The notes: generated from the sequence alone by a model not told the origin. 64,000 nt of DNA from Fertoeibacter niger (GCF_009380135.2 NZ_WHUT02000012.1:61291-125290), one strand, 5' to 3'. Positions 37,739 through 46,576 are shown, counted from the first letter of the stretch. A program made the numbers and translations.

Positions 37739-39898
37739 CTACCGTCCTCCGCCAATGGCTGCCGACAGGGTTTGCGCGCCCAGCCGGTAATCTTCCTCGG
37801 TTGCCCCGATCAGGCGGCGTTCGCGGATAAAGGGCTGGTGGGTGTCGGGGTCTTCGGTGTCGAACTCACGTGCCAGACGCGCGCCCGAAAAGGTGGCCTG
37901 CGCGATCATTCCCGGCGTATGGGCGTCGCCGATCAGGTGGATCGAGGTGATACCGGCCTCTTTCAACCGCTCGGGCTGGGCTTGCAACTGGTCATAGATC
38001 GCGCATTCCGACTTTCGCCAGGTGACCATCAGGACCGAGTCATAGGCGGTCTCGGTTTCCTCGTTGGTCCACTTGTTCACCGAGGTCACTTTGCCGCCTT
38101 CGACGGACACGGCGAACTGTAGTGGCAGCAGTTTGACGCCCAGTTCCATCAGCTTCATGTGGACGCGCTGTTCTTCCAGCGTATAGCGCAGATAGGGGCC
38201 GACGCTTTCGTTATGGGTCAGATAGACCACCTCATGGCCCTTTTCGGCCAGATCGATCGCCACGGCAGAGCCCATGAAATAGGCGTCATGGTCGATCACC
38301 ACCACGCGCTTGCCGACCGCCTTGCCGTCGCGGACATACTGGTCGGGCGTCACGATTTCGGGCTTGGACGCATCTGCCCCAGCGATGTAGTCATGGATCG
38401 GCGCGCTCATCCCCGTGGTGTCCCAACTGGAGCCTGTCGCAAAGATCACATGCTGCGCGCCATAGTTCAGGATGTCGTCAAGGCTGAGCCTTGTGTTCAA
38501 TTCGATGCCTACATGCGTGTGCAGGCTCAGCTGGGTCTTGCGCCAGTCAACCACCCGTTTCCAGGTGCCAAAACCCGGCAGTTTCGTCACCCAGTTGAGG
38601 TGCCCGCCAACGGCTGACCCCGCATCGACCAGTTGCACGGTTTCATACCCGCGCTTGCCCAGCACCATGGCGCATTCAAGACCAGCGGGGCCTGCGCCCA
38701 CCACCATCACGGCGGGTTCTGGATTTCGGGTCGGCACAAAGATTTCCGGGTGCCAACCGCGGCGGTATTCCTCGCCCGCTGTTGTGTTCTGCGTGCACCA
38801 GATCGGCGGGCCGCCCTTTTCCCAGCGGCTGACGCAGACGTTGCAGCCAATGCACTCGCGGATGTCCTCATACCGCCCGTCGCGGATCTTGTTGGGCAGG
38901 AAGGGGTCGGCGATTGACGGTCGCGCCATGCCGATGATGTCGCATTGCCCCGAATTGATCGCCTTGACCATCACATCTGGGTCGGTAAAGCGGCCGACGT
39001 TGATGACGGGCTTCTTAGAGACGCGCTTGGCGTGGCGGGTATAGGGGGCCTCGTGGTTGGTCTCGAAGAAGCGTGAGGAACCGGCGTCTTCGCCCCAATT
39101 CAGCGTCCCGATGTTGATGTCCCAATAGTCTACCAGATCGTCAAGCAGTTCGATGAATTTCACCCCTTCACCTTCAGCCCGAATGCCCTGATCGCCATAG
39201 CCGAACGGCGCATCCAGCGTGTCGATCGGAAAGCGGATGCCAATGGCGCAGTCCTTGATCTCGGCGCGCATCATCTGCATCAGCTCTACGGTAAAACGGG
39301 CGCGGTTTTCAAAACTGCCGCCATATTCGTCGGTGCGCTTGTTGTTCCAGGGATAAAGGAAGTAGTTCGGCACGGTCGCCAGACCGCAGAACACCGTCAG
39401 AAGGTCAAACCCTGCCTCGCGTGCCCGCAAGGCCGCATCGACATGATCGCGCTGCATCTTGCGGATGTCCCTCAATGACATCTCACGGGCGCTGGACATG
39501 CCCTCCATCTCGTTCGGAATCTGCGACGGTGCCCGGTTCGGCATCCGGGTTTCGGCGTTGAAGCAAAAGCTGGAGCCGTGGGTCAGTTCGACACCGGCAA
39601 GGCAGCCGTGACGATGGGCCTCTTCGGTCATCATCCGCAGGTTCTGGATGTCCCCCTGATCGATCAGTTTCGATCCGACCCATGGCATGGCGTCACTGTC
39701 CGGGGCCACCATGCAGACCTCGGTGAAGACCGCGGCAAAGCCGCCTTCCGCCTTCATCCCGCGGTGCATGGCCTGAAACCCGGGCTTGTCGGACCCTGCA
39801 CCATTGCAATGGGGCACCTGCCAGAACCGGTTGCGCAGGGTTTTTGGCCCTAGCTGGATGGGTTCGAAAAGGACGTCATGTCTGGGATCACGAGTCAT
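37739..39898 (-). CDS. Trimethylamine-dehydrogenase-family iron-sulfur flavoprotein with altered active site
   Basis: A 719-residue protein collinear with trimethylamine dehydrogenase. The N-terminal TIM barrel has Cys31 (VPHCNGAGSD), which forms the 6-S-cysteinyl-FMN in TMADH. The 4Fe-4S site is CIGCNVCVSRW plus a later Cys, and FAD/ADP-binding Rossmann domains follow (VVGAGPAGLECAMV; VVVIDHDAYFMGSAVA). The aromatic bowl keeps the NWGEDAG and SRW tryptophans, but TMADH Tyr60 is Val61, and the Tyr169/His172 pair is Phe170/Leu173. Oxidative N-demethylation of another methylated amine is likely. AAGG lies 8 nt before ATG 39898. Confidence 0.88.
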   Translation of the reverse strand: MTRDPRHDVLFEPIQLGPKTLRNRFWQVPHCNGAGSDKPGFQAMHRGMKAEGGFAAVFTEVCMVAPDSDAMPWVGSKLIDQGDIQNLRMMTEEAHRHGCLAGVELTHGSSFCFNAETRMPNRAPSQIPNEMEGMSSAREMSLRDIRKMQRDHVDAALRAREAGFDLLTVFCGLATVPNYFLYPWNNKRTDEYGGSFENRARFTVELMQMMRAEIKDCAIGIRFPIDTLDAPFGYGDQGIRAEGEGVKFIELLDDLVDYWDINIGTLNWGEDAGSSRFFETNHEAPYTRHAKRVSKKPVINVGRFTDPDVMVKAINSGQCDIIGMARPSIADPFLPNKIRDGRYEDIRECIGCNVCVSRWEKGGPPIWCTQNTTAGEEYRRGWHPEIFVPTRNPEPAVMVVGAGPAGLECAMVLGKRGYETVQLVDAGSAVGGHLNWVTKLPGFGTWKRVVDWRKTQLSLHTHVGIELNTRLSLDDILNYGAQHVIFATGSSWDTTGMSAPIHDYIAGADASKPEIVTPDQYVRDGKAVGKRVVVIDHDAYFMGSAVAIDLAEKGHEVVYLTHNESVGPYLRYTLEEQRVHMKLMELGVKLLPLQFAVSVEGGKVTSVNKWTNEETETAYDSVLMVTWRKSECAIYDQLQAQPERLKEAGITSIHLIGDAHTPGMIAQATFSGARLAREFDTEDPDTHQPFIRERRLIGATEEDYRLGAQTLSAAIGGGR

Positions 39899-40508
39899 GT
39901 GATTGCCTTTCAACTGTCAAATGCATGGTTTGGGTGGCTTTTGGCACGGTCACATCCGGATCGCGCAACTCTTCGGTACAGATCGCCGTCGCCTCAATCC
40001 GGATGCGCGCGCCGAAGGTGAACAGGATCGCCGCCACCATGCCGCCGCCGGCGAAGATCAGGTTCGGATCAAGAATGCTGTAGGCCAGATCGCCCGCGCC
40101 ACCCTTTGCAACTATCGCAAAGGCAGCGATCAGGCCGATGACAACCCCAAGCGAAACCAGAGCCCTGGCTGAAACTGCCGGCTCGTTGCAGCACGGAAAG
40201 CCGATCAATGCGACGGTTCCTCCGGCCTCGCCGCCCCGGGTGCGGGCGCTATGCGCATGACAGGCCCCCGCATCGCGAATACGACGGGCCAGCGCAACAA
40301 GGCCGAAAGCTGCGATCGGCATGATGACCGCCATGATGACGAAAGTGCCCGGAACACCGGCGCCGATTCCAGCAAGCATGGCGATCGGAATTGCCCCCGC
40401 AGTTCCTGCCAGGGGCCCCGCTGCCGATACTACCAGGAAGACCAGCAGGCCAAGACCGATCAAATTGTTCTTCAGATTGTTCGCCTGAAGCGGTGTCGCA
40501 TGTTCCAT
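39888..40508 (-). pseudogene. Decayed APC-family amino acid/amine permease
   Basis: ATG 40508 has GGGAAAAC upstream and opens a normal APC permease N-terminus (LKNNLIGLGLLVFLVVSAAGPLAG, then a loop ending in LARRIRDAGA). The sequence then jumps, with only fragments of the next helices, to a TM6-7 segment ending in IEATAICTEELRDPDVTVPKATQT, and stops at about 206 residues where about 500 are expected. TM4-5 and the whole C-terminal half are missing. It overlaps the 5' end of the flavoprotein gene by 11 bp, so it was probably the importer for that pathway's substrate before it decayed. Confidence 0.75.
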
Positions 40509-40882
40509 GTTTTCCCATCCCGGTTGGTATCGTTCTGATTCTGTCTCCAACCAGACGTTCTGGACAAAGCCCGGCCATGGCGGGCGAAGAACGCTCGCCG
40601 TGACATCGGCGGATGTCTCGGGTTTCGGGGTCGAGGGATTGTTCACAATCGCGTGCTGTCCAATCAGTTTTGCGAGGGTGCCACCATAAGTCAAGTATTT
40701 CTTGCGTTTTTGGGACTTCCTACGGCTTCAGCCAAGAGACTTGGGTATGAGCCATGAGAGTGTTGCGGCCAGACCACTGATAAAATTGGGAAAAGACCTG
40801 CACCCATGGGCTTGGTGCAGTTCCGGACGTGGGTTTCCCTTGCTGCGTTTCTTGTCTAGATTGGCCGCCAGAGGAATGTTCA
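40509..40882. other. Divergent promoter region, permease remnant / TetR
   Basis: About 370 bp between the divergent permease remnant and the TetR gene. It is AT-richer than its surroundings near 40690-40720. A TetR operator would be expected here, but no convincing palindrome was identified. Confidence 0.4.
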
Positions 40883-41506
40883 ATGAAGCCTGAAGACTTT
40901 TTGCTCGTCCAACCACAGCAAGAGCGCGCCATCGCAAAGTTCCACAAGATGGTTGAGGCAGGTGGCGAGATTCTTGCGGAAGGCGGCTTTGGCAACCTGA
41001 CGTCTGATGCTGTTGCTGCGCGCGCCGGCGTGAACATTTCTACATTTTACAAGTATTTCGCCAACCGTGATGCCTTGGTCGGCTACTTGGCGGTCGCCTT
41101 CATAGAAGAGCAGACTGCTTCACTCTGCGGCCTCGTTGCCCGGACGCCGCCCGATGCGCCGCTAGAACAGCTGATTCCCGCCATGATCGACACTGCCGTT
41201 GATGACTGGGCGAACAACCCCACATCACGCGCGTTGCAGGGCAGCTTCATTCTCGACCCGGTGCTTTATGCCGAATACAGCCGCAGCAGCCTGGACGTTG
41301 CCGCCGCCCTGCGCCCCTTCATGACAGCGTGGAACATCGCAGGCAGCCATGAGGATTGGGAGCGCATGCATTCCGTATTCGGTGACTGCGCCATCGTGCT
41401 GTTTGACCGTGCAGCAAAGGCAGACCCGGACGAACAAGCAAAGGTCATTGCGCAGCTGAAGAACCTTGCCGTGGCGTATTTTCGAACGGCGGTTGCATCC
41501 CAATAG
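40883..41506 (+). CDS. TetR-family regulator
   Basis: A 207-residue regulator. The TetR helix-turn-helix is ..EILAEGGFGNLTSDAVAARAGVNISTFYKYFANRDALVGYL, followed by a helical ligand domain. GAGGA is 8 nt upstream of ATG 40883. It is divergent from the permease-flavoprotein-demethylase run, so it most likely represses that operon and is relieved by the methylated amine or a breakdown product. It reads intact although the permease it probably controls has decayed. Confidence 0.88.
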   Translation: MKPEDFLLVQPQQERAIAKFHKMVEAGGEILAEGGFGNLTSDAVAARAGVNISTFYKYFANRDALVGYLAVAFIEEQTASLCGLVARTPPDAPLEQLIPAMIDTAVDDWANNPTSRALQGSFILDPVLYAEYSRSSLDVAAALRPFMTAWNIAGSHEDWERMHSVFGDCAIVLFDRAAKADPDEQAKVIAQLKNLAVAYFRTAVASQ

Positions 41507-41736
41507 CATCAGGTCGGATACCGCTTCTGGTAGCGGCAGACCGGATGAAGGCATGGCAGGCCCTGTCGCTGCGGCGCATTTGAGAATGCCCATCCGGACG
41601 CTTGGCTCAGAGTGCGATGTCCGGGCCATGGGTCAAGGCCTGTTCCGCCATGAAGATCGGCTTGCCGGAGGAGTGGCATGGGCAGTGCGCCGGGCGGCAA
41701 CCGCCCGGCACAACGTTTGTGCAATTCGTGTTCGGG

Positions 41737-42321
41737 TCATGCGGCGGCGCGCGGTTCGGCGGTCAGGGCATTTCGCCATTCGCGTAGGCGCTGGGAAAAG
41801 CCCGCTGCGAACCGGGCCGGGACGACGCCCTTGCGGTGCAGGATGAACCCAAGCCCGATGACGAAGCACAGAACGTCGGCGCAAAGCGGAATCCAGGCCA
41901 TGGCCAGCACGTCATGGGTGAACCACAGCGCCGATCCGGCAAGAAAGGCGAAGCGCATCGGCATCTCGCTGGACATCATCCGGGCCAGCGCCACGACCGT
42001 CATCGCGGCAACCGCCAGAAGCGTCAGCGGGCCAGACCAGGCCACGGTGCCGGCCACCCAGAGCATCGGAATGATGCCATAGCCGACCACGCTTGCAGCA
42101 GGGCGCCGCAAGGCCAGGATGGCCGCCGCAGCCTGCACTGCGGCCAAACCGTTCATCGCCGCCGCAGGCACGAGGCCCAGCATCAGGAAATGTGCCCCAA
42201 AGGCCAGACCTACGCCGGTCTGCACCTGCAGCATCCGCCGGGGAGAAGTGATCAGGGCACTGGCGACAAGCATCCCTGCCGCCAGCAGGCCCAGACCGGT
42301 TGCAACGGTTTCAAGCGCCAT
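41737..42321 (-). CDS. YgjV-like inner-membrane protein
   Basis: A 194-residue polytopic membrane protein with about six helices (ALETVATGLGLLAAGMLVASAL, TGVGLAFGAHFLMLGL, SALWFTHDVLAMAWIPLCADVLCFVIGLGFI) resembling the YgjV family, whose function is unknown. ATG 42321 shares its A with the TGA of the small upstream gene (TGATG), so the two are translationally coupled. The open frame upstream to 43173 belongs to the opposite strand's kinase and is disregarded. Control by the operator at 42704-42720 is likely. Confidence 0.75.
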   Translation of the reverse strand: MALETVATGLGLLAAGMLVASALITSPRRMLQVQTGVGLAFGAHFLMLGLVPAAAMNGLAAVQAAAAILALRRPAASVVGYGIIPMLWVAGTVAWSGPLTLLAVAAMTVVALARMMSSEMPMRFAFLAGSALWFTHDVLAMAWIPLCADVLCFVIGLGFILHRKGVVPARFAAGFSQRLREWRNALTAEPRAAA

Positions 42322-42605
42322 CACCATCGCTCCATCACCTCGACCCGCAATTCCAGCCGGCGCGGTTCGGCACCTTTCAGGGGAAGACCGATGTCCGCGC
42401 GCATGCGGTCGCACATCCGGTCCACATGTTGAGATTCGCGATACCGCGCGTCGGCTGCCAGCACCGCCGCAACAAGGCGGGCAAGACGTCCGGGGCGGTG
42501 GGGCTTGGTGATTTCCCGCAGGTGCAAGCCGGTTGTTTTTTTGCGCAGGTGGCTTGCTGCGGGCCAATTTTCGACAATCTGGAATTGTGCATTGGTCTGG
42601 GTCAT
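42321..42605 (-). CDS. DUF1127-like small protein
   Basis: A 94-residue basic protein. The segment ARYRESQHVDRMCDRMRADIGLP is close to the DUF1127 signature (..LsDrmLrDIGL). ATG 42605 follows AGGAG at 8 nt, a strong ribosome-binding site. DUF1127 proteins in related bacteria are small Arg-rich factors, some acting in RNA turnover and phosphate metabolism; that role is only a possibility here. Its operon with the YgjV-like gene diverges from the PAS kinase gene, with the 17-bp repeat operator between them. Confidence 0.7.
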   Translation of the reverse strand: MTQTNAQFQIVENWPAASHLRKKTTGLHLREITKPHRPGRLARLVAAVLAADARYRESQHVDRMCDRMRADIGLPLKGAEPRRLELRVEVMERW

Positions 42606-42703
42606 TGACGTTTCTCCTGTCGGGCAGGACTGCTTGACCCACCTCTGATGACCGGTAATCTGGCGCTGCAGCGTCGCGCCATTTTCGCGCATGCAGCATG
42701 AAC

Positions 42704-42720
42704 TTGTCGCAATTGTCGCG
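42704..42720 (+). promoter_or_regulatory. Direct-repeat operator, copy A
   Basis: TTGTCGCAATTGTCGCG: two TTGTCGC units with a 9-bp period. It is 99-115 bp upstream of the DUF1127-like ATG and just before the kinase ribosome-binding site. It differs from the two copies at 46483 and 46560 at the last base only. It is a likely binding site for the OmpR-type regulator encoded at 46658. Confidence 0.75.
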
Positions 42721-42741
42721 ACGGCAGGGGGGTGTCGGGCC

Positions 42742-44640
42742 TTGGCAGACCATCCGGACACATTGCTGGCCGCCCTGGTGCGCAGTTCGCTGAACGCCAT
42801 CATCGTCGTGGACGAGGCGGGTCTGGTGGTGGAATTCAATCCGGCCGCCGAAACCATCTTCGGCCACTCGCGCGCGCAGGCGATCGGGCGGTCGATCGGC
42901 GATCTGATCGTGCCGCAGCATCTGCGCGCCGCGCATCAGGCCGGGATGACCCGATATATGGCGACCGGCGTGCCGCATGTGCTGAACCGCCGGGTCGAGA
43001 TCGAGGCGATGCGCGCCAGCGGCGAGGTGTTTCCGGTCGAGTTGTCGATCAGCGAGGTCATCACCGGCGACACCCGACATTTCGCCGCCTCGCTGCGTGA
43101 CCTGACGCGTGAGCGGGCCGCCGAGGCCGCCCGCGACGACAGCGAGGCGCGGCTGCACGCCTTCATGGAGCATGCGCCCATCGGCATGTATCTGAAGGAT
43201 GGCGCCGGGCGCTACATCATGGCGAACCCGGAGTTTTCACGGGTCTTCGGGCGACCGCTCGAGTCCATTCTGGGGCGCAGCGCGGATGACCTGCTGGAGC
43301 CGTCCGAGGCCGAAATGGTGCAGGCGAATGATGCCCGGGTGCTGGCCACGCAGAAATCCGAGGCGGTCGAGGAATACCTCGTCGGTCGGGATGCCTACAC
43401 ATGGACGCTGGTCCTGCGCTTTCCACTGTGGTCCGAGGGCGCGCAGGAATGGCGGATCGGCGGATTTGACATCGACATCACGCCGCTGAAGCTGGCGGCG
43501 GCCGAGGTGCAGCGCAGCCAATGGGCCCTGCTGCAAAGCGAAAAGCTGTCGGCCCTGGGAAAGCTGCTGGCGGGTGTCGCGCATGAATTGAACAACCCGC
43601 TGGCCGTAGTCAAGGCTCAGGCCGAGATGCTGGGGATGGAGACCGAAGGCACCCCCCTTGCCGCGCGCGCTGCCCGGATCGGGCGGGCTGCGGATCGCTG
43701 CGTGCGCATCGTGCAGACGTTCCTTGCCCTGGCCCGGCAGCGCCCGCCTGTGCGTGAGGTCATCCGGCTGAACGCGCTGGTCGAGCAGGTGATAGACTTG
43801 CTGGCTTTCCAGTTGCGCGCAGCGGTCATCACCGTGCGGCGCAACCTCGTGGACGGTTTGCCCGAAACGACCGGTGATCCGGACCAGATCCATCAGGTGG
43901 TGATGAACCTTGCGCTCAACGCGATTCAGGCCATGGAGGCGCTTGACCCGGCCGTCGCACGGACGCTGACCCTGACAACCGGGCAGTCGGCGGACGGCAG
44001 CCTGTGGCTGGAGGTGGCCGACAGCGGTCCGGGGGTCAGCGAAGACCAGCGGGGGCGCATTTTCGAGCCGTTCTTCACCACCAAGGATCAAGGCAAGGGC
44101 ACCGGCATGGGCCTGTCCTTTTCGCGCGCAATGATCGAAGGCCATGGCGGCACGCTGGACGTGGCGCCGGGCGCGGGAGGGGCGAGGTTCCGGTTGACCC
44201 TGCCGAGAGTCGAAACAGCGGCGACGTCTGACGCCAAGACCGTTTCCGCCGTCCCCGAGACAGGCACCGGTGCGGCGCTCATCGTGGATGACGAGATTGA
44301 TGTGGCCGAGGCGCTGGCTGATCTGATGCGGGTGTTGGGCCACCGCACCGAGGTGCGCACCAGCGCCAACGGCGCGCTGGCGGCACTGGCCGCACGCGAT
44401 TTCGATGTGATCCTGGCCGATCTGTGGATGCCCGATCTGGACGGGACGTCGTTTCTGGAGGTGCTGTCGGCAACCCATCCGCTGGCTGTGCCGCGTCTTG
44501 CCTTTGTCACGGGCGATGTGCTGGGTAGCGCGGCGCAGGAAAGCCTGCGCCGCGCCGGTCGTCCGGTTCTGGCAAAACCATTCGATGTGGAGTCCGTGCG
44601 CGCCATTCTGATGGCACTGGGCCCGAAGGTCAGAGGATGA
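42742..44640 (+). CDS. PAS-PAS hybrid sensor histidine kinase
   Basis: About 632 residues without membrane helices. PAS 1 begins LVRSSLNAIIVVDEAGLVVEFNPAAETIFG; PAS 2 begins FMEHAPIGMYLKDGAGRYIMANPEF. HisKA has H281 in LLAGVAHELNNPLAVVKAQAE. HATPase_c follows (MNLALNAIQAM, DSGPGVS, GTGMGLSFS), then a receiver with D560 in ILADLWMPDLDG. The frame is open to ATG 42691, but that start lies upstream of operator copy A. TTG 42742 with AGGGGGG 9 nt before it is preferred. Its 3' end overlaps the convergent RTX gene by 11 bp. It is a likely partner of the OmpR-type regulator at 46658. Confidence 0.88.
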   Translation: MADHPDTLLAALVRSSLNAIIVVDEAGLVVEFNPAAETIFGHSRAQAIGRSIGDLIVPQHLRAAHQAGMTRYMATGVPHVLNRRVEIEAMRASGEVFPVELSISEVITGDTRHFAASLRDLTRERAAEAARDDSEARLHAFMEHAPIGMYLKDGAGRYIMANPEFSRVFGRPLESILGRSADDLLEPSEAEMVQANDARVLATQKSEAVEEYLVGRDAYTWTLVLRFPLWSEGAQEWRIGGFDIDITPLKLAAAEVQRSQWALLQSEKLSALGKLLAGVAHELNNPLAVVKAQAEMLGMETEGTPLAARAARIGRAADRCVRIVQTFLALARQRPPVREVIRLNALVEQVIDLLAFQLRAAVITVRRNLVDGLPETTGDPDQIHQVVMNLALNAIQAMEALDPAVARTLTLTTGQSADGSLWLEVADSGPGVSEDQRGRIFEPFFTTKDQGKGTGMGLSFSRAMIEGHGGTLDVAPGAGGARFRLTLPRVETAATSDAKTVSAVPETGTGAALIVDDEIDVAEALADLMRVLGHRTEVRTSANGALAALAARDFDVILADLWMPDLDGTSFLEVLSATHPLAVPRLAFVTGDVLGSAAQESLRRAGRPVLAKPFDVESVRAILMALGPKVRG

Positions 44641-46408
44641 AATCCGAACCCTGGAAATCGACCTCGTAGGGGTTGCCGATGCCGTAGACCACGATGTTCA
44701 GGTCCGCCACGCCGTCGCCGTTGATGTCGCCGAAGATCTTGATCCCCGCGCCGCCGACCTCGGTCCACAGATCGCCCGCACTGGTGAAGAACGGCTTGTC
44801 CCCGGTAAAGTTGAACGTCTGGTTGCCGGCAAGGGTGGTGTTGGCGTCGATGAACGACAGGTCGATCTTGTCGGCACCGAAGTCGAAGCCCACCACCTTG
44901 TCATAGGTGGCACCCGTCGAATCCGACACTGCGTAGAACACGAAGCGGTCGGCCCCTTCGCCGCCATAGAGCTTGTCCTGCCCCGCACCGCCCGCAAGGG
45001 CATCGTTCCCTGCGCCGCCGTACAGCGCATCATTGCCGGTGCCGCCGTCCAGCCGGTCGTCGTCGTTGCCGCCGTTCAGCGTGTCATGGTCGGCCCCGCC
45101 GTAGAGCTTGTCGTTGCCGTTGCCGCCGTTCAGCGTATCGTTGCCGCCCAGGCCGTAGAAGGTGGAAACGGCCTTGGCCGGGTTTTCGCCCCAGGATCCT
45201 TCGATCACATTGGCCAGCGCGTTGCCGGTGCCCGTGTGGTGCTTTTCGGTGTCGAAGTACAGTCGCTCGACGTTTTCGGCCAGGGTCAGGTAGGTCTCAT
45301 CCGTCAGAACCGTGTCGATGCCGCCATCGAAGCCCTCGATGACCTTGGCCGAGGCATCGACGTTGTAGGTGTCGTTGCCCGCGCCGCCGAAGAGCGAGTC
45401 GTTACCCGAGCCGACAAGGCTGTCATGGCCCCCGCCGCCGAACAACTGGTCGGTGCCCCCCTCGCCGAACAGCTTGTCATCATCGTCGTTGCCCCACAGC
45501 GTATCGTTGTCCGCCCCGCCCCGCAGTGTGTCACCATGAGCCCCGCCATAGATCTGGTCGGCCCCGCTGCCGCCATAGACCACGTCATAGCCGCTGTCGC
45601 CATAGACCGTGTCATTCCCGGTCCCCGCCGTCAGCTCATCGTCATCCGCACCGCCATAGAGCTTGTCATGCCCAGCGCCAGCCTTCAGGGTGTCGTCGCC
45701 CGTGCCGCCTTTCAGCGTGTCCCAGCCGCCGGTCGAGATGATCGTGTTGGCCATCCAGTTGCCGGTCAGGACCGAACTGAGGTCATCGGACTTGTAAGCG
45801 TTGTTGTATTCCGACGCGGCATCCGCAACGATCAGGTCCTCGACATAGTCGGCGAGGGTAAGCTTTGCGCCGGCCTGCACGATCAGCGTGTCATGGCCGC
45901 CGGTCGGATCTTCGACCACCTTGTCGCCGCTCCAGTCCCACAACACGAAAACGTCGTCGCCGATCCCGCCGACCATCGTGTCGGCCTTGTCGTCGAACCC
46001 GCCGATGATGGTGTCGTTGCCGTTTCCGCCGGACAGATAGTTGGCGCCTTCCCAGCCTTCGACCAGGTCGTTGTCCCAGCCGCCGAACAGGCTGTCGTCG
46101 CCCTCCCAGCCAGACAGCGTGTCGTCGCCCTCGTCACCATAGGCAACAAGCTTTTCATAGGTCAGAACCGTGAAGTTGGCCTGAACGATCTTGTCGTTCC
46201 CTGCACCGCCGTGGATTGTGTCAGAGCCGGATTTGCTCCAGATGTCGTCATGGCCGCCCCCGCCAAAGATCAGGTCGTTGCCGTCGAGCGTCCAGATCGT
46301 GTCGTCCTTGGTGCCGCCGTGCACTTCGTAGTCAAAGTCGATCAGGCCGTCGACGGGTTTGAACACGTTCTCGATCAGCGGTTCTAGATTGATAATCTTG
46401 TTTGGCAT
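44630..46408 (-). CDS. RTX calcium-binding secreted protein
   Basis: A 592-residue acidic protein built from RTX nonapeptide repeats (GGxGxDxLx; for example GGNGNDTIIGG, GGADNDTLWGN, GGTGNDALYGG) over about residues 45-490. It has a serralysin-type C-terminal domain (DRFVFYAVSDSTGATYDKVVGF ... YEVDFQGSDFIL) that carries the type I secretion signal. No signal peptide, protease zinc motif or lipase motif is present, so a structural, adhesive or Ca2+-binding surface role is likely. No type I secretion genes are nearby. AAAGGAGGCAGCG precedes ATG 46408. Operator copy B lies 75-91 bp upstream. Confidence 0.9.
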   Translation of the reverse strand: MPNKIINLEPLIENVFKPVDGLIDFDYEVHGGTKDDTIWTLDGNDLIFGGGGHDDIWSKSGSDTIHGGAGNDKIVQANFTVLTYEKLVAYGDEGDDTLSGWEGDDSLFGGWDNDLVEGWEGANYLSGGNGNDTIIGGFDDKADTMVGGIGDDVFVLWDWSGDKVVEDPTGGHDTLIVQAGAKLTLADYVEDLIVADAASEYNNAYKSDDLSSVLTGNWMANTIISTGGWDTLKGGTGDDTLKAGAGHDKLYGGADDDELTAGTGNDTVYGDSGYDVVYGGSGADQIYGGAHGDTLRGGADNDTLWGNDDDDKLFGEGGTDQLFGGGGHDSLVGSGNDSLFGGAGNDTYNVDASAKVIEGFDGGIDTVLTDETYLTLAENVERLYFDTEKHHTGTGNALANVIEGSWGENPAKAVSTFYGLGGNDTLNGGNGNDKLYGGADHDTLNGGNDDDRLDGGTGNDALYGGAGNDALAGGAGQDKLYGGEGADRFVFYAVSDSTGATYDKVVGFDFGADKIDLSFIDANTTLAGNQTFNFTGDKPFFTSAGDLWTEVGGAGIKIFGDINGDGVADLNIVVYGIGNPYEVDFQGSDFIL

Positions 46409-46482
46409 CGCTGCCTCCTTTGTTTCGATGCGGGCTTTCTGCCGCATCGTCCGCTCGTTTCTGCGTCGCAGCGTAAGGAGGT

Positions 46483-46576
46483 TTGTCGCAATTGTCGCAG
46501 TGCGTGACGCCTTGTGCAGGGGCAGAGCGGCGCAAGACCGTGCGCCACTCGCGAAATATTTGTCGCAATTGTCGCA
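46483..46576 (+). promoter_or_regulatory. Two direct-repeat operators, copies B and C, in the RTX/regulator divergent promoter
   Basis: TTGTCGCAATTGTCGCA occurs perfectly at 46483-46499 and again at 46560-46576, 77 bp apart (about seven helical turns). Copy B is 75-91 bp from the RTX start and copy C 82-98 bp from the regulator start. TAACTAT near 46616 could be a -10 for the regulator gene. Confidence 0.85.

Noticed and set aside
41737..43173. 478-codon open frame covering YgjV and most of the PAS kinase start
   Set aside because: Only the last 194 codons look like a protein. The rest is antisense to the kinase and to the DUF1127-like gene.
44630..46408. Repetitive sequence as a possible CRISPR or satellite array
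   Set aside because: The periodicity is that of RTX nonapeptide codons, with continuous coding and no spacers.
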